NCBI GenBank assembly: GCA_033398695.1
Contig: CM065802.1
Coordinates: forward strand, 142,214,096-142,278,095
Direction: 5' to 3'
Length of the DNA: 64,000 bases
From: Orobanche coerulescens
Lineage: Eukaryota; Streptophyta; Magnoliopsida; Lamiales; Orobanchaceae
The notes under the pieces were generated by a model. That model ran no database searches. It was not told where the DNA came from and saw only the letters and a program-made list of their open reading frames with translations. Shown here in pieces: positions 22,991-34,699 of this stretch (position 1 is its first letter; every line of letters starts with the position of its first letter). The translations under genes were made by a program, and so were the position numbers.

Positions 22991-23302
22991 GTTGGTGAGT
23001 TGGCGTATAGATTGGCCTTGCCACCATCGTTGAGTCATATTCATAATGTATTTCATGTATTCCAATTATGGAGGTATGTACCGGATCCCAGTCATGTCAT
23101 TGATTTCAACGAGATCGAAGTAACTAATGATAGCACGTTCGAGGAGAAGCCAATCAAGATACTCGAGAGTCGAGTCAAGCAATTGATAAATAAACCCATC
23201 TCCTTGGTTAAAGTTCAATGGTCACTACATGGAGTCGAAGAAGCAACGTGGGAGACGGAGGATAGTATGAAGTCGCGATACCCGGATTTATTTTCATCTT
23301 AA
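22991..23302 (+). pseudogene. Gypsy B integrase C-terminus with chromodomain
   Basis: ELAYRLALPPSLSHIHNVFH and VPDPSHVIDFNEIEV end the integrase, followed by LVKVQWSLHGVEEATWETED, the chromodomain signature of Tekay-type chromoviruses, and RYPDLFSS before the stop at 23300-23302. Chromodomains direct integration to chromatin marks in this clade. Confidence 0.9.
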
Positions 23303-23303
23303 G

Positions 23304-23337
23304 TTTTGGGACGTAACTTCTTTTTAGAGGGAGAGTA
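23304..23337 (+). other. Pre-PPT box and polypurine tract of gypsy B
   Basis: TTTTGGGACGTAACTTC, then TTTTTAGAGGGAGAGTA, then the LTR start TGTAATACCC. The same box precedes the LTR in gypsy C, D and E. Confidence 0.85.
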
Positions 23338-25712
23338 TGTAATACCCAAATATTTGTTATGTATTTCCATCTATATTTGAACCTTCTGGCATTTAATCAC
23401 GTCGTATAAATCGAAGTATGACTTTCCCGTATCCATTAACCAGTACTGATGATTGTATAATTATATGTTGTTAAGGACGTTAATACATGCATGTGGCTGC
23501 ATGCAGATAACGTACGCTAACATATAAGTGTAGCGTACACTAAATATGTTGGCTAACGTACATTACGCGTAGCACATAGCACGCGCTATGTGTAGTCAAC
23601 CAGATTAAGAAGTGGGGAGTAGGTGGGAACCAGATCACGGACTTTAAGGGATGCTTTGCATGAAACTTGGACGACTTTCAGAAAGTTGAGTCAATAGGTG
23701 ATTAGCATGCGCTACCTGATAGAAGTAACGTACGCTAAAGTTGAGACAGAGAGGCAGTAAGATTCGTGGGATCAATAGCGTATGCAATTCGTGCTAGCGT
23801 GCGCTAAAGACAACCTCTAACGTACATAATGACTCTGTAGCATAGGTAATGCTGACGTCAGAACAAGGCAGTAGGCTGGGTAGCCGTTAGCGTACGCTAA
23901 TAGGATAGGTGAGCGTACGTTAACTCATATTTAGTATAAATATGACATCACCCCTTATTTCATTTCACACTCGTTTTCCTCTGTTCCTTGTCTGATTTCT
24001 GCAAACTCAGAGAGCCCTCCTGCGACATAACCTTGATTTAACATCTCTACTTAGCCGATGAAGTTGGGAAGCATCTTGGATTAGTGCTAAAGCTTCCGGT
24101 GTTGAATTCCCTCAAGAGTGCGTCGTTTTTCTCCGTAGTAAGGTATGTTGAGACTATACCAACCTGAAATTCATGTTCATAGTAATTTCATGAACATGCC
24201 ACTGAGATCATTGGGTTCGTTATTATAGTAATAAATTGAACACTGATGAACTTAGGTTTCCCATTGAGATAAGTTGAGTCCTGATTACGCCTAACATCGG
24301 GATGGAGTTTTCAGGAATTGTATGATTTTGAAACACTCTTATGATGAATGATTGGTTAAGGTTATCACCTATGTTAGATGAATTCAAGAAGCTGAATGTA
24401 GAGGGTGTTCTTCAAGTATAGTTCATGCCTTGTAGAGGTTTCTTTGATGTTCATCTTCATATTGATGATTAGAACGAAGTGATTAGGTTGGTGATAATTG
24501 TTTTGAACGTAGAAATTTGACAAGAAGAATTACTTGCGGAAGAACGAGAATCGTAGAGATGAATTAACCTAGAACTCAGTTGGAATGTGTTTACCTTGCT
24601 AGGTATTGTTAGAATAACCGAACCAAGCATTAGAGTTGATAATCATAATTGGGAGTGTAGATTTGTGATGATTTGAATATCCTTGAATTCGTAGAACATC
24701 GGCATTTTTACCCCATGATGATCATTTATTTTACATATAGTATGGTATTAGTTCGGCTTAGTGTTCTTTAAGTAGCGAACCGTAGATCGGCCATGCGTAT
24801 AATGATTCGCTCGGACATAGATTGGAAACATTTAGAATGTTCATGTGTTAGCCTTGTTGCGTAGGTTGAAGCCTTTGTTATTTTCATTTTTGTTTAAGGT
24901 GCGAGCCTTGAAAAGTGATTGATCGAAGGGGCGACCTTCGGGTGTTTTGACATTCATTGAAGTATTTAAACCCTTGTCATCTTTCGAAGGCAAGTACTTT
25001 AATTATGTTTATCCGTGTTGATGTCGGTTATGTTGTTATGTGTCGTACATATGTATTGTGATTGTTTTGTCCACCATGTGTTGGTCGAATAGGATCATCA
25101 TGGGAATCTATAGCTGTGTGTGCTGGATCGTTGGATGGGTAGTTCCACCATGTGTTGGTCCGACGGGATCATCATGGGATTTATGCTGTGTGCGCTGGAT
25201 CGTTGGAGTACCACGAGTATGTTGAGATTGATATGTTGTGTTGTGCATTGTCTTGTTATTGTTTCTCGTTGGGGAAACTTGTTGTTATCACTGTTGATAT
25301 TATTGATGTTATTGTTCAGGGGTCGCTGAATAAATCATTGTTGTGTAATTATCGTACTTGTACTAGCATCGTTGTGCTAATCCCCTCGGAGGTGAACATT
25401 TGTTTTATGTTAAGGATCCAGGAGGGTGGGGAAACAACCACTAGAGCTGCATGATGACGAGGCTGCAGAGTGATGTTTATGGCCAGAAGAGTTTGTCAGT
25501 TGTGTTTTTTTTAATAAAGTACTTGAGTACGTTGTCGTTTTTTGTTGTATTTGATGTTTATTATCGGGGGTTGACAGATTGGCATTTTTCCAGACTGGTA
25601 ATGTAATAATAAATTTTGCTGTTGGTATTTAATAATGTTGTTTTAAATTTCTTATCCTAGTAAATCCTCATATCAAGGATTTACGGCGCCTTGAATATCT
25701 CGAGGTGTTACA
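23338..25712 (+). repeat. Right LTR of gypsy B
   Basis: 2375-bp full-length LTR, TGTAATACCC...GGTGTTACA. It contains the palindrome array (23480-23925), TATAAATA (23934-23941) and the mid-LTR tandem repeat (25078-25200). It is followed by gaaac and the truncated accessory ORF of copia B. Confidence 0.92.
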
Positions 25713-28300
25713 GAAACTCCTGTAGGAGTTTCATAGACGCATCATGTACGTCAGTCAGAGTATTGATTTTCTCAACCAAAGTACGGAGCACCAGAGACAT
25801 ATCATCTATCTTGTGATCGTGCTCAGTCTGTCTGGATCCGGTCTCTTGAAGGGCAGCAACCGTTTTGGCCTCAACAATCCTGAGCTTTTCCTGTTCTTGT
25901 CTAAGGATTTTTTCCTGATGCTGCTTGAGTTGATTTAGCGCTTGCCACAATGCGTTAGGCATGAGGCAGAACGCGCCCTCAACATCGTTGATTTCAGACT
26001 TTAATTTGGGTAGCTCATCCTGGGCAGTTTCTCTCATCCAATCGAGTTCTTTCCCGACGTCATATAGTGCCTTTACGGGATCCTATAGGAACACTGTCTG
26101 TCGGACGATTGCTTGGAGTTTCTCGATGCGGGCTTCGGTGTGCGTGGAGCTAGGGTGAGTGATCTTGAAATCCTAGGGATCTTCAAGTTGACGTAGAACC
26201 ACATTATGACGAGGGCATCGTGGTCTGTCTTCTGGTAAGAAACCATCATCGGAATCAGGCTTGGAGTTTTCAGATAAGGGAGATGCATGAGCATCTTGAG
26301 CAGGCACTTCGGAAGTAGGGGCTTAGGGAGCAGGAGCTTCAGAAGAAGGAGCTTCGGAAGAAGGTGCAGTAGATTCAGTCCCGGAGACAGAGGGAGTGAT
26401 TCCTCCTGTTCTGTTTGTACGTCAGTAGTCGGAAGTACATGAGGGACTGAATCCTCCTGCTGACTCTCATCTTCCGTCAGATCCAGAAGAGGGACTGAAT
26501 CCTCTTGGTGGATGATGCAGGCGACGTCTTCGTGTAGTGGGACAGGCTGGGCTTCCTGTTCAGGAGCTGCTTGTTCTTCAGTGGTGACAGGAGGGACTGA
26601 TTCCTCCTGTTGTTGATCTTTAGCGGCTTCCTGCTGCTGGGGAGGGGACTGTTGTTTGTCAGATGTCCCCTGACCCTATAGGTTTTGGTGATTGGCCATC
26701 TCACATTCCCTTGCCTCTTCACGGCTTATCCTCAGATCGGCCTGTAGGGCATCATCGTCGGCGTCCGAGTCAGGGTCCGAGTGGTGGCTGTTGGATGGAG
26801 CTTTGTCACCGGACGGTGACTTCCCTTTCAGTCTAGCCTTTTCCTTTGCCTTGAAGTAGTCAGAGATGAGTTCCTAGCAAAAGTGATCCTCCAAGCGGAT
26901 CAAGACCTCGACATTCTGGGTGTCTATGACCTCCAAAGCAAATAATTCTTCTTCCTTCTAGCTAGCCCAGTTGTACAGGGTGTCGTATGGGGCCACCCTA
27001 TAGGACTTCCATATTTTGAAGCATTCGTACACTTGCTCGACTTGTACCTGAAGGAGAGGACTATTGATTATTTCAGATAGGGAGGGACTCCGTACAGTGG
27101 TTGGGTCTACCGTGCGGGTGGGATCCTCAGCAGGTATGGGAGCCTGTTTTGGAGAGGGATCCCGAACAGGGGATGGTACCCTGTGGGGAGAGGGATCCTG
27201 TACAGGGGTGGGTGCCCTGTCAGGAGTAGCAGCTTTTGGCTCTGTGGGGGCAACCGACTCGCTAGAGCCATCCAGCTTCTCAAATAGTTGTTCATCCGTC
27301 ATAGCCGCCACATGCTCGGGATCTGCTGATTTCGCAGCAACTGTTTGTTCCATAGGGGTTGCACCCTGTGGGATAGATTCAGCGACAGGAGCATATGTGG
27401 CCTCTACAGTAACTGCTGCAGGTACTATAGGCTCAGTCTTGGAAGACTTCTTGGCCTTCTTCTTCGTCTTCTCGACAGCATGAGGTAATCGGATGTCATA
27501 GACACTTCTCTTTCTTTTCTTCTCCTCGCTTGGGATCCGCACAGTGACGTCCCTTGGGTCACTTGAGATGGGCATTTCTAGAGGATGCGGACTCTTATCA
27601 ATCACGGGTGACTTGTTGAAAACATTGGCCTTTATTACGCCAATGATTTTTCCGTGGCCAATCTTCTTGGCTTCGGTAGATTGCTTAACTCCGCAGTTTG
27701 TGAGGATGTAGTTTAGAATGAGGCCATATGATTTCTTTGCAGTCTCAGGTTTGGCAGCCTCCTCCTGAATCCTCTTCAACAAAATCTGGCACCAGTTAAC
27801 CTTTTCTCCGGACATGATGGGCACATCTCAAAGGCTCCTGTCCAGTTCTCAACAATCCGGGCACAGAAGTCATGAAGGTAGACGTAGGGCAGGCAGAATT
27901 TCTTCTTACGGCATGAGGGATGAACATTCTGAGCATTATCATCTCCGGTGAACATCCTCTAGTAGGTTGTCAACAACTTCTCCGACCTTCGGCCCGATGG
28001 TCTCCAGTTCTTCCATTCTCATGCCATCAGACGACAGCCTGTGAAGTTTTTCCAGTAAATCTTTTTTCAGAGAGACTTGAATCCCTTGAACGGTTGCAGA
28101 TATCTCAGAAATTTCTCTTCCTTTTCTCTGAGACGAGTACTTAAACAAGGCGTTCAAATAGAATTCTTCCATAATGTGCTCATCGTATAAGTCAGCATGG
28201 CAACTGGCAAGGTGGTACAGCCGTTTCTGGTACACCCTTGGAACAACCAGTTCCATCCCGACAAAGTCTTCTCCTTCGAGATTTATTCTCTCCATAATCA
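25713..28300 (-). pseudogene. Accessory (env-like) ORF of copia B
   Basis: Chosen start MIMERINLEGEDF at 28300. Block 1 (28102-28049) reads TVQGIQVSLKKDLLEK; block 2 (about 27815-27640) VNWCQILLKRIQEEA and SYGLILNYILTNCGV. A basic stretch (EKTKKKAKKSSK) could act as a nuclear signal. A Pro-rich region follows (VQDPSPHRVPSPVRDPSP), and block 3 (about 27010-26960) reads WKSYRVAPYDTLYNW. After stops the frame continues with four QEESVP/QEDSVP motifs (26600-26393), an APSSEAPSSEAPAP stretch, and a C-terminal coiled coil (26037-25708, LNQLKQHQEKILRQEQEKL). The order equals that of copia A. Stops near 27930, 26957, 26880, 26320 and 26070 interrupt it. Function unknown; no membrane segment is evident. 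Confidence 0.72.
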
Positions 28301-28611
28301 TGGTCCGTCGACGATAGTTTCTCTTTTCTTCATGGAGAGGGAGGAAATCTGGGAAGTAGACATTTTCACAAAAAAAGGTTTTGAAGAAAGCTGGGAAAAA
28401 TCGCAGAAAGTTGAAATGCAGAGAATATGTAGAGTGTTTTGCTTGAGACTCGTTTAAAATTGCAAAAAGCGTAAAGAGTCTAAGGGACCAAAATATAGTC
28501 CTTTTATAGGGTGCAGGGAAGATTAGGGTTTCATACAGTGAACGGTTAGATTTAAGGGATGGGAACTGTCCTTTTAAAACTAACGGCATAGAATCTGATT
28601 CCATAATCTTG

Positions 28612-28850
28612 TAATTGATGTTTCATCCAGAGAATCTGCATACAGTAACTTCCAGCGGCATAGTATTCCGAATCAGCTATATAAAGCGAGTTTGCCAATT
28701 GCTTCTTACTGAACCACGACACAAGCCTAGGTCCAAGAAAGTGACAGTACCGTTTGTACTCATCCTATCCAACTTACAGCCTCCGAGATCTGAGTTGCTG
28801 TAGCCAACCAAATCAAATCCTCCTTACTTAGGATACCACAATCCTACATC
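28612..28850 (-). pseudogene. Copia B RNase H fragment
   Basis: After a TAA following GLWYPK the frame shows LVGYSNSDLGGCKLDRMST, then SWFSKKQLANSLYIADSEYY and QILWMKHQLQDYG. The first catalytic D (GYSDAD in relatives) is N here. The pol C-terminus is missing; the accessory ORF region follows. Confidence 0.85.
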
Positions 28851-29498
28851 CGCTATTCCTTTCACGTATTTAAGGATTCGTTTGGCTGTCGTGAAGTGTG
28901 ACTCCTTAGGTGCTAATTGATACCGAGCACACACTCCTACAACAAACTGGATATCGGGCATGCTAGCCATTAGGTAAAAGAGTGAGCCAATAATCTTCAT
29001 GTAGAGTGATTGATCAACCGACTTTCCAGCTTCATCAGCACTAATTTGCATGGAACTGCTGATGGGGGTTGACGAGGATTTGGAGTTGGTCATCCCAAAC
29101 TTGTTGCGTAGCTCCTTGCTGTACTTCTCCTGATTGATGAAAATTCCCGTAGGCCTTTGCTTCACCTGCAATCCTAGGAAATAACTAAGTTCTCCCATCA
29201 TACTCATTTCAAATTTACATTGCATGAGATGAGAGAACCTTTGACATAGAGCAAGGTCAGTAGAACCAAATATAATATCACCGAAATATATTTGTACCAT
29301 TAACAGGTCATCTCCTTCCTGTATTTTGAATAGAGTTTTGTCCACAGCACCTTTCTCAAATCCATTATTAGTAAGGTACAGGGACGGGGTTTTGTACCAA
29401 GCTCTAGGTGCTTGCTTAAGTCCATACAGTGCTTTCCGTAGCCTGTATACTAAGTCTCCACCTTCAGTGTTGACAAACCCTGGTGGTTGTTCAACATG
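28824..29498 (-). pseudogene. Copia B reverse transcriptase, C-terminal part
   Basis: Begins abruptly at VEQPPGFVNTEGGDLVYRL (29498), continues ALYGLKQAPRAWYKTPS, MVQIYFGDIIFGSTD, SYFLGLQVKQRPTGIFINQ and VVGVCARYQLAPKESHFTTA. The catalytic YVDD motif reads YFGD, so one essential Asp is Gly. The upstream RT half is absent. A frame break lies near 29345. Confidence 0.9.
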
Positions 29499-30285
29499 TT
29501 ATCCTCTATATAAGTAGCTAATCCATATCCTGAATCGCACCCTACGCCCGACCGCAATACCGTACCTACAAATGCGCTAGCTTGAACCCCTCATACATAT
29601 ACTTAAAAAATTTCGCTCGAGGTGCAATGTTTGTGCCACCGTTCAATGCGACATAGGCACATAGTGCATACCGTAGCATTACTTAGTAGAAACAAGCTCT
29701 CAACGGATTATTATGTTTCTCAATGAAGCATCTAACCCGAATCGCCTATCATAAGTGACCTCTTCCTTCAATGCTTCAATCGTCGAGTCGTTTCTCATGT
29801 GAGATTATTTCTAAACACTCCATTTTTGAGAATTTTCAAACATTTAATAAGAAAATCATATTTACTTGTAAATTCAAAATCTAATGCATCATAAACACAA
29901 CCACCAACTACCAAACACAAAGCACAGCTGATCACTTCATGAAACACAAATACTTCAAGTCCCATCGGTCCTAGCTAACATTTACTTTCACTAATATGCA
30001 TATCAATAAACCTCAATCTTTATTAAAGTCGTAAATCAAGTAACCATTGGAAAATTTGTGATCATGTGTTTAAATGCAAACATTCTTTTGAAACTAAACC
30101 CTAATACAAATGCAAAGTTGCCGAAAATAAACTAGGTAAACTATGCAACACCATATTAAAGTAATAAGCATGAATTTTAATATACCCTCTCCCCACACTC
30201 AACATGTCAACATTGCTATAAAAGGTAAAAGAGGAAAAGGTAAACAAAAACTCCCCTATTTGCAGGAGCAGCCTTTAGAGCTTCT
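29499..30285. other. Unassigned segment within copia B
   Basis: This 0.8-kb segment replaces protease, integrase and early RT. No coding similarity is recognised. Near 30190-30200 the minus strand has GAGTGTGGGGAGAGGG, a purine-rich word resembling the PPT region of Tat/Athila-type gypsy elements, so it may be an inserted LTR/UTR remnant. The join at 29498/29499 is sharp. Confidence 0.35.
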
Positions 30286-30612
30286 TTAGTTAGTTTTGCG
30301 TTTGTTAGAGAACGGGTCGTATCCTAAGCCACGTTTGTCATTGACATGTTGTCTAGTGCTTAGGATGTCTTCCATCCTCCTTGATGATTTCTCAAAAGTT
30401 TTAAGGATGGTCTTGAGTTCTCCTTCTCTTTTCCCGAGAAGCTGTATCTTTGCTTCCAGTAAAGTATAATCATTTGTCTTCCATTGATTATGAGTGTTTA
30501 CCTCATATAGTTCGATTGCAAGTTGATGATTGCTTTCCATGAGTTTTTCATGAATGATCTTACTGTTTTCGCAATCTAAAGACATATTTACATAATTATT
30601 TTTTAGCAGATC
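30286..30612 (-). pseudogene. Copia B gag C-terminal coiled coil
   Basis: DLLKNNYVNMSLDCENSK, then HQLAIELYEVNTHNQW and LEAKIQLLGKREGEL form a coiled coil, followed by RRMEDILSTRQ and RGLGYDPFSNK, the typical end of gag before protease in this group. It continues in frame from 35201 across the CACTA insertion. It ends in a stop at 30286; the family-like continuation is one frame over. Confidence 0.82.
30610..30612. repeat. Target duplication of CACTA A (left)
   Basis: atc here and at 35201-35203. Removing the transposon and one copy makes the copia B gag frame continuous (LELK then DLLKNN), which supports this assignment over the alternative tca. Confidence 0.7.
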
Positions 30613-30613
30613 A

Positions 30614-30815
30614 CACTACGCCATAAGTGCTCATATGCAACACATATTTCCAGTGTTGCAAGTAAAAATACTACAATAGCCCTCTGATCTTTGGTCTTTT
30701 GCAATATTACTCAATCAGTGTTGCACTAGATCTGAATGTACTGTTGCAAAAAACATTAATGCAACACCAACATAAAGTGTTGGATTATACGTGAACTTAA
30801 AAGCGTTGCAATAGA
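30614..30815. repeat. Left TIR and subterminal repeats of CACTA A
   Basis: The terminal inverted repeat is followed by at least six GTGTTGCA, TGTTGCA or GCGTTGCA words in both orientations, matching those at 34700-35190. Confidence 0.8.
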
Positions 30816-31502
30816 CTAAATCATAATTACGAAAAATAATTTAAATATTTTCAAAAAAAATATCGTCAAATTTAAATTTTTACACTAAAACAAAATAAAT
30901 TATTTAAATTTATTTAATAATTTTGTAACGGATTTTTTATAAGAGCACATATAGTTTTTACTCAAAAAAATTTTCGGATTAAAATTAATAAATTTATACG
31001 AATACATATATTTTTATTTTGATATTATAATTTAAAATTAAAATAAACAATTGAATTTCTAGATTCATCTCTTTAAAATATAATAAGAAATGTAAATTAA
31101 AATTTATTTATATTAATATTATAAAAAATTGAAAAATAATAATTCATTTTCCTACTTATATATCCTATCCTAACAACTATTCTAAAAGAGACTTAAAGCG
31201 GAGCGCTGGGGGCGATTTTTATCACCACTTCAACGGGCATTCTTATGCTTCGTTCCTAATCTTGTTCTTACTTTCAGAGATTTTTCCTTCACAAAGTTGG
31301 ATCGGAAATTCTTTATCTTCTTACTGATATTTTTAGTTGAATTTATCCTTCTAATTTGTTCTTTGCGATTTGAGGGTTGACTGAGTCTAGGGCGGTGCGG
31401 TTTCGCGCATCTGAACGGATTTTGTTGCTCGATTTGTTGGTGTTTGAGTTCTTATTGAATTCGTGTCTGGATTGTATAGTCGATTTTCATCCGCGTTTCA
31501 TC

Positions 31503-34500
31503 ATGTCTTTTTCCAGTTCGTGTGGATTGACGCCAGTGTTCTCTACGCCGGTCACGGCGGCGGGTCCTGGTCAACCTTTCGGCGTTCGCGGTTTTATAGA
31601 GCTAGGCAGGAAAGTTCTTAGTAATTCTGAGCTGGAGTTGCTTAAAAATAGGGTTGAAGGGATCTATCCACCTTCAGTCCGGTCGTCTGTGGCCAGCGGC
31701 GGCGGAGGTGAGCAGTCGTCGTCACTGGTCGACGGTGGAGAAGTGCAGTCGGGTTTGTCAGGGGTTCTTTATCCCATTCGGCCCAGACGTGACCTGGGGT
31801 TCGGCCCAGCATCTGGCCCTGTTAGTTCTGACCCTACCAGTGGTCCGTTTGTCGACCCGGTTCTTGGCTCTAGGTCTTCCCATCCCCGTCGTGCTGATTT
31901 TCCGGCTGTGGGTATTGTTTCTTGCCCTGTTTCTTATTTGGATAGGGAATGTTTTGAGGTTAATGATGCTATTCTGGATTATTCTTGTGGGGAAAATATG
32001 AGAATTGATGGTAATAATTACTCTACTGGGTCTCTTTCTGGACATTATAATAATATTGCTAGGGATAAATTGAGTGTTAAGTATCATTCTGCTGTTCAAA
32101 TAGGATTAGCTAAGGAGCTGGATGTACCAATTATTATCAAAGAGCTGGTAGAGTATCACAGGTTGGGTGGCATGCCTTCCGTTGCTAATTGTTGTTCTAC
32201 ATTTTTTTTCTTTCTACGGTGTTTAGATTCTTGGCAGCATTTAATATCATGTTCACTGCCATTTTTATTTGTTTTTTGGACTTGCAGAACCCACAGGTCG
32301 CAGAACCACCACCGCTGCACGGGTATTATACTACATCTCTCACGAGTTTTTTAGTATTTTTTCCTTCTCAGTTTTTAGTGTAACGAATAAAGGGTTGCTA
32401 TATAAAGGAGTGCTAGATAAATACTTTTTATAAGTCAATTAGAAAACTGAAGGATGATGAACTGTAATGTGTTTGAGATCTTGGTGTTGTTTGGGCATTC
32501 GTGCTCGAGCATTGTACTAGTTTAGTGTTTTTTGTGGGATCCCTATGAATGATGTCGCTGTGCGTGCTTTTATTTTTTGCTGCTGGAATGATTGGAGATG
32601 GTGACGTCATGGGTGTTTTGCTGAGTGGTAGGTTGCGGATATCCGACGGATGACGGATACCCGCGGGTTGTGGTTAGTATATTTTGGCCTGTTACTTCTT
32701 GTGGTTTGTTTTTGTAGGTATCTGTATATATTTCTTTGTATGTTAAACTGTTTTGATGATTCCTGGTCTTTCGGTGCAGGTTGGTAAGGTTTCTGGTTGG
32801 CAGTTAGGTTTGCTTAAATTGGCTTCAACAGTTTCCGCTGGGAACTTTCTATTTGCTACTTCCAACAATTCTCAGGTGATGGTTGTTTTCTACTTCTGGT
32901 TATGGTTATGTTTGCTTGTGTGTTTGTGTTTTCCTTTGGTATATTTGTGCTATCAAAGGACGTTCATTGTTATTCCACGTTTTGTTTAGTTGTTACATGG
33001 ATGTGTGTATTGTTTTCTGTGTTTTGATATATACTATAATTTTGTTATGTTTTTGAGTTTGTCAACTTTGATATGACATTACCAAGTTTTGAGTAATTCA
33101 TTACTATCGCTGCACATACATATATATTGTTGCGTTCCATATGCTAAAATCATGCATCAGGTTATTCATAGAGATGCATAGGTTTCTACATACAGATTCA
33201 TCATATGGTGAGATCAATCAGTTTTAAAAGGGGTATTGTACAACATCAGTTTGATTTACATATGCATTACATAGCAATACCATATGCATTGGTTATATTA
33301 TCCAAATGCATTGGATGCATTGTTTCTGAACAAAACTTACTTCATGATCATATGCATTGGATAGCAACACCAGATGCATTAGATGGCAACACCAACTGCA
33401 TTGGTTGTTTTTGAACAAAACTTGCAATCTGATCAGTTTGACTATACCAGATGCATTACATAGCAATAACAGATGCATTGGTTATATTTATCGATATGCA
33501 TTGGTTTTACAGAATACTTATTTCCTGATCACGAATCAAATATTAATCATTTCACATTAATGCCACTGTAATACCACAACTAAAATATATTAAGACCAAA
33601 AATAAGTCACTGCAATCGAAACATAGATGATTGGCTTGATCTGTTTTCAAAACAAAGCATTGAAGTTTCTGTTTCGTCTTAACCCCTAGGAAGTTTTAGT
33701 TTGGTTTAAAAAATACACATTATCATGCAATCAATCAAATAACAACTCCTCAGCATCGAAATCTTTAGATGCACAACATTCTTTGTATTAGCACTCAGCT
33801 TCTCTTACAATCTTCTCATTCAATGTGTTCTTGTTCCAACTTGCAATAGAACTACAGTATTTCACTCTTAACATTCCTTACCATTTTGTTCAAGGATAAT
33901 TACAAAAAGTAAACTACCCAAGAAACCCACTTGTCTCTCCAAATTCGAAAAAACACAGGGCAATTTTGTAAGTTACAAGAAAATATCAGGGTATTTTTGT
34001 AATTTCAGAAGAATATTCATTTTTTATTGTAATCAGGCGATACCCCACATATAGCTTTTTGTATTTAACCCTTTTGTTTTATTTTATTTAGAGCAGAGAG
34101 ATAGAGAGAAAGAGACTAAATAAGGTTTAATAACAAAGTATCCTTCAGGTTTGACATAAATATAGGAAAACCCAACCAACTTTCAGAATTCAATATCAAT
34201 TGCTTACTGTTTTGGCTTTATGCATATGAATTTTATGAATTGTACTAATGCGAAACTTAAATTTTGTTTTGTAGAGAGTCAAAGATGCTAAGAAAAAGAA
34301 GTTTACATGGGGACCGAGAACCCGTTCGCGAGCGAGTGCAGCTGCACCTAGGAAGGAACCAAGGAACACTGGAACTGAAAATGAGAAGGAAGAGACAAGT
34401 TCATACCATGCACCAGCTTTAAAACCAACATGCAGTAAAGTGTTTCAACAGGCAACCAATGAAGTAGCTCGTGATTCTGTAAATGCTTACTTAGCGGTGA

Positions 34501-34527
34501 GGATGTTGCGTGCCGAATCGTTAGTAT
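31503..34527 (+). CDS. Unrecognised multi-exon gene carried by CACTA A
   Basis: The first exon starts with MSFSSSCGLTPVFSTPV at 31503 and runs to about 32160 (GFIELGRKVLSNSELELLKN, YLDRECFEVNDAILDYS, SGHYNNIARDKLSVKYHSAV, KELVEYHR), with CAG|GTTGGG as a possible donor. Further likely exons: 32286-32345 after TTGCAG; 32780-32875 (VGKVSGWQLGLLKLASTVSA) between GTGCAG and CAG|GTGATG; and 34274-34527 after TTTTGTAG, encoding a basic stretch (RVKDAKKKKFTWGPRTRSRA) and ending NAYLAVRMLRAESLV before TAA. Codon use and open frames look gene-like. I do not recognise the family and exon phases are unverified. It could be a captured host gene fragment or a transposon-specific gene. The Lys/Arg stretch suggests nuclear or nucleic-acid binding (inference). 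Confidence 0.45.
33240..33510. repeat. ATGCATT-rich degenerate repeat
   Basis: Ten or so copies of ATGCATT(G/A) with recurring ATAGCAA(T/C)ACCA spacers lie in 270 bp of a predicted intron of the CACTA A gene. It is a degenerate tandem repeat of a unit of about 30 bp. Confidence 0.65.
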
Positions 34528-34699
34528 AAGATTTGTTGGATAGTAGTTGGAGTTGGTATTTTGTGTTTGTTGGGATGTTGGTACTTGGTACTGAATGGCA
34601 GGATGTGAATATTGGATGGTATTTTATTTGTATGGAATGATGTACGTACGAAATGGTTATTGGGAAATTTTTATTTAAAGTGTTGTATTTATCTTTCAG

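Larger units (their letters stand above)
16228..25712 (+). mobile_element. Gypsy B: degenerate Tekay-like chromovirus
   Basis: Plus-strand Ty3/gypsy element with LTRs at 16228-18496 and 23338-25712, PBS, gag, PR-RT-RNase H-INT in gypsy order, a C-terminal chromodomain and a PPT. Protein text is close to gypsy E over its whole length, but gypsy B has many more stops and indels. The left LTR lacks about the first 130 bp, and the expected target duplication partner (gaaac follows the right LTR) is therefore lost. Its right end cuts into the accessory ORF of copia B. Confidence 0.9.
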
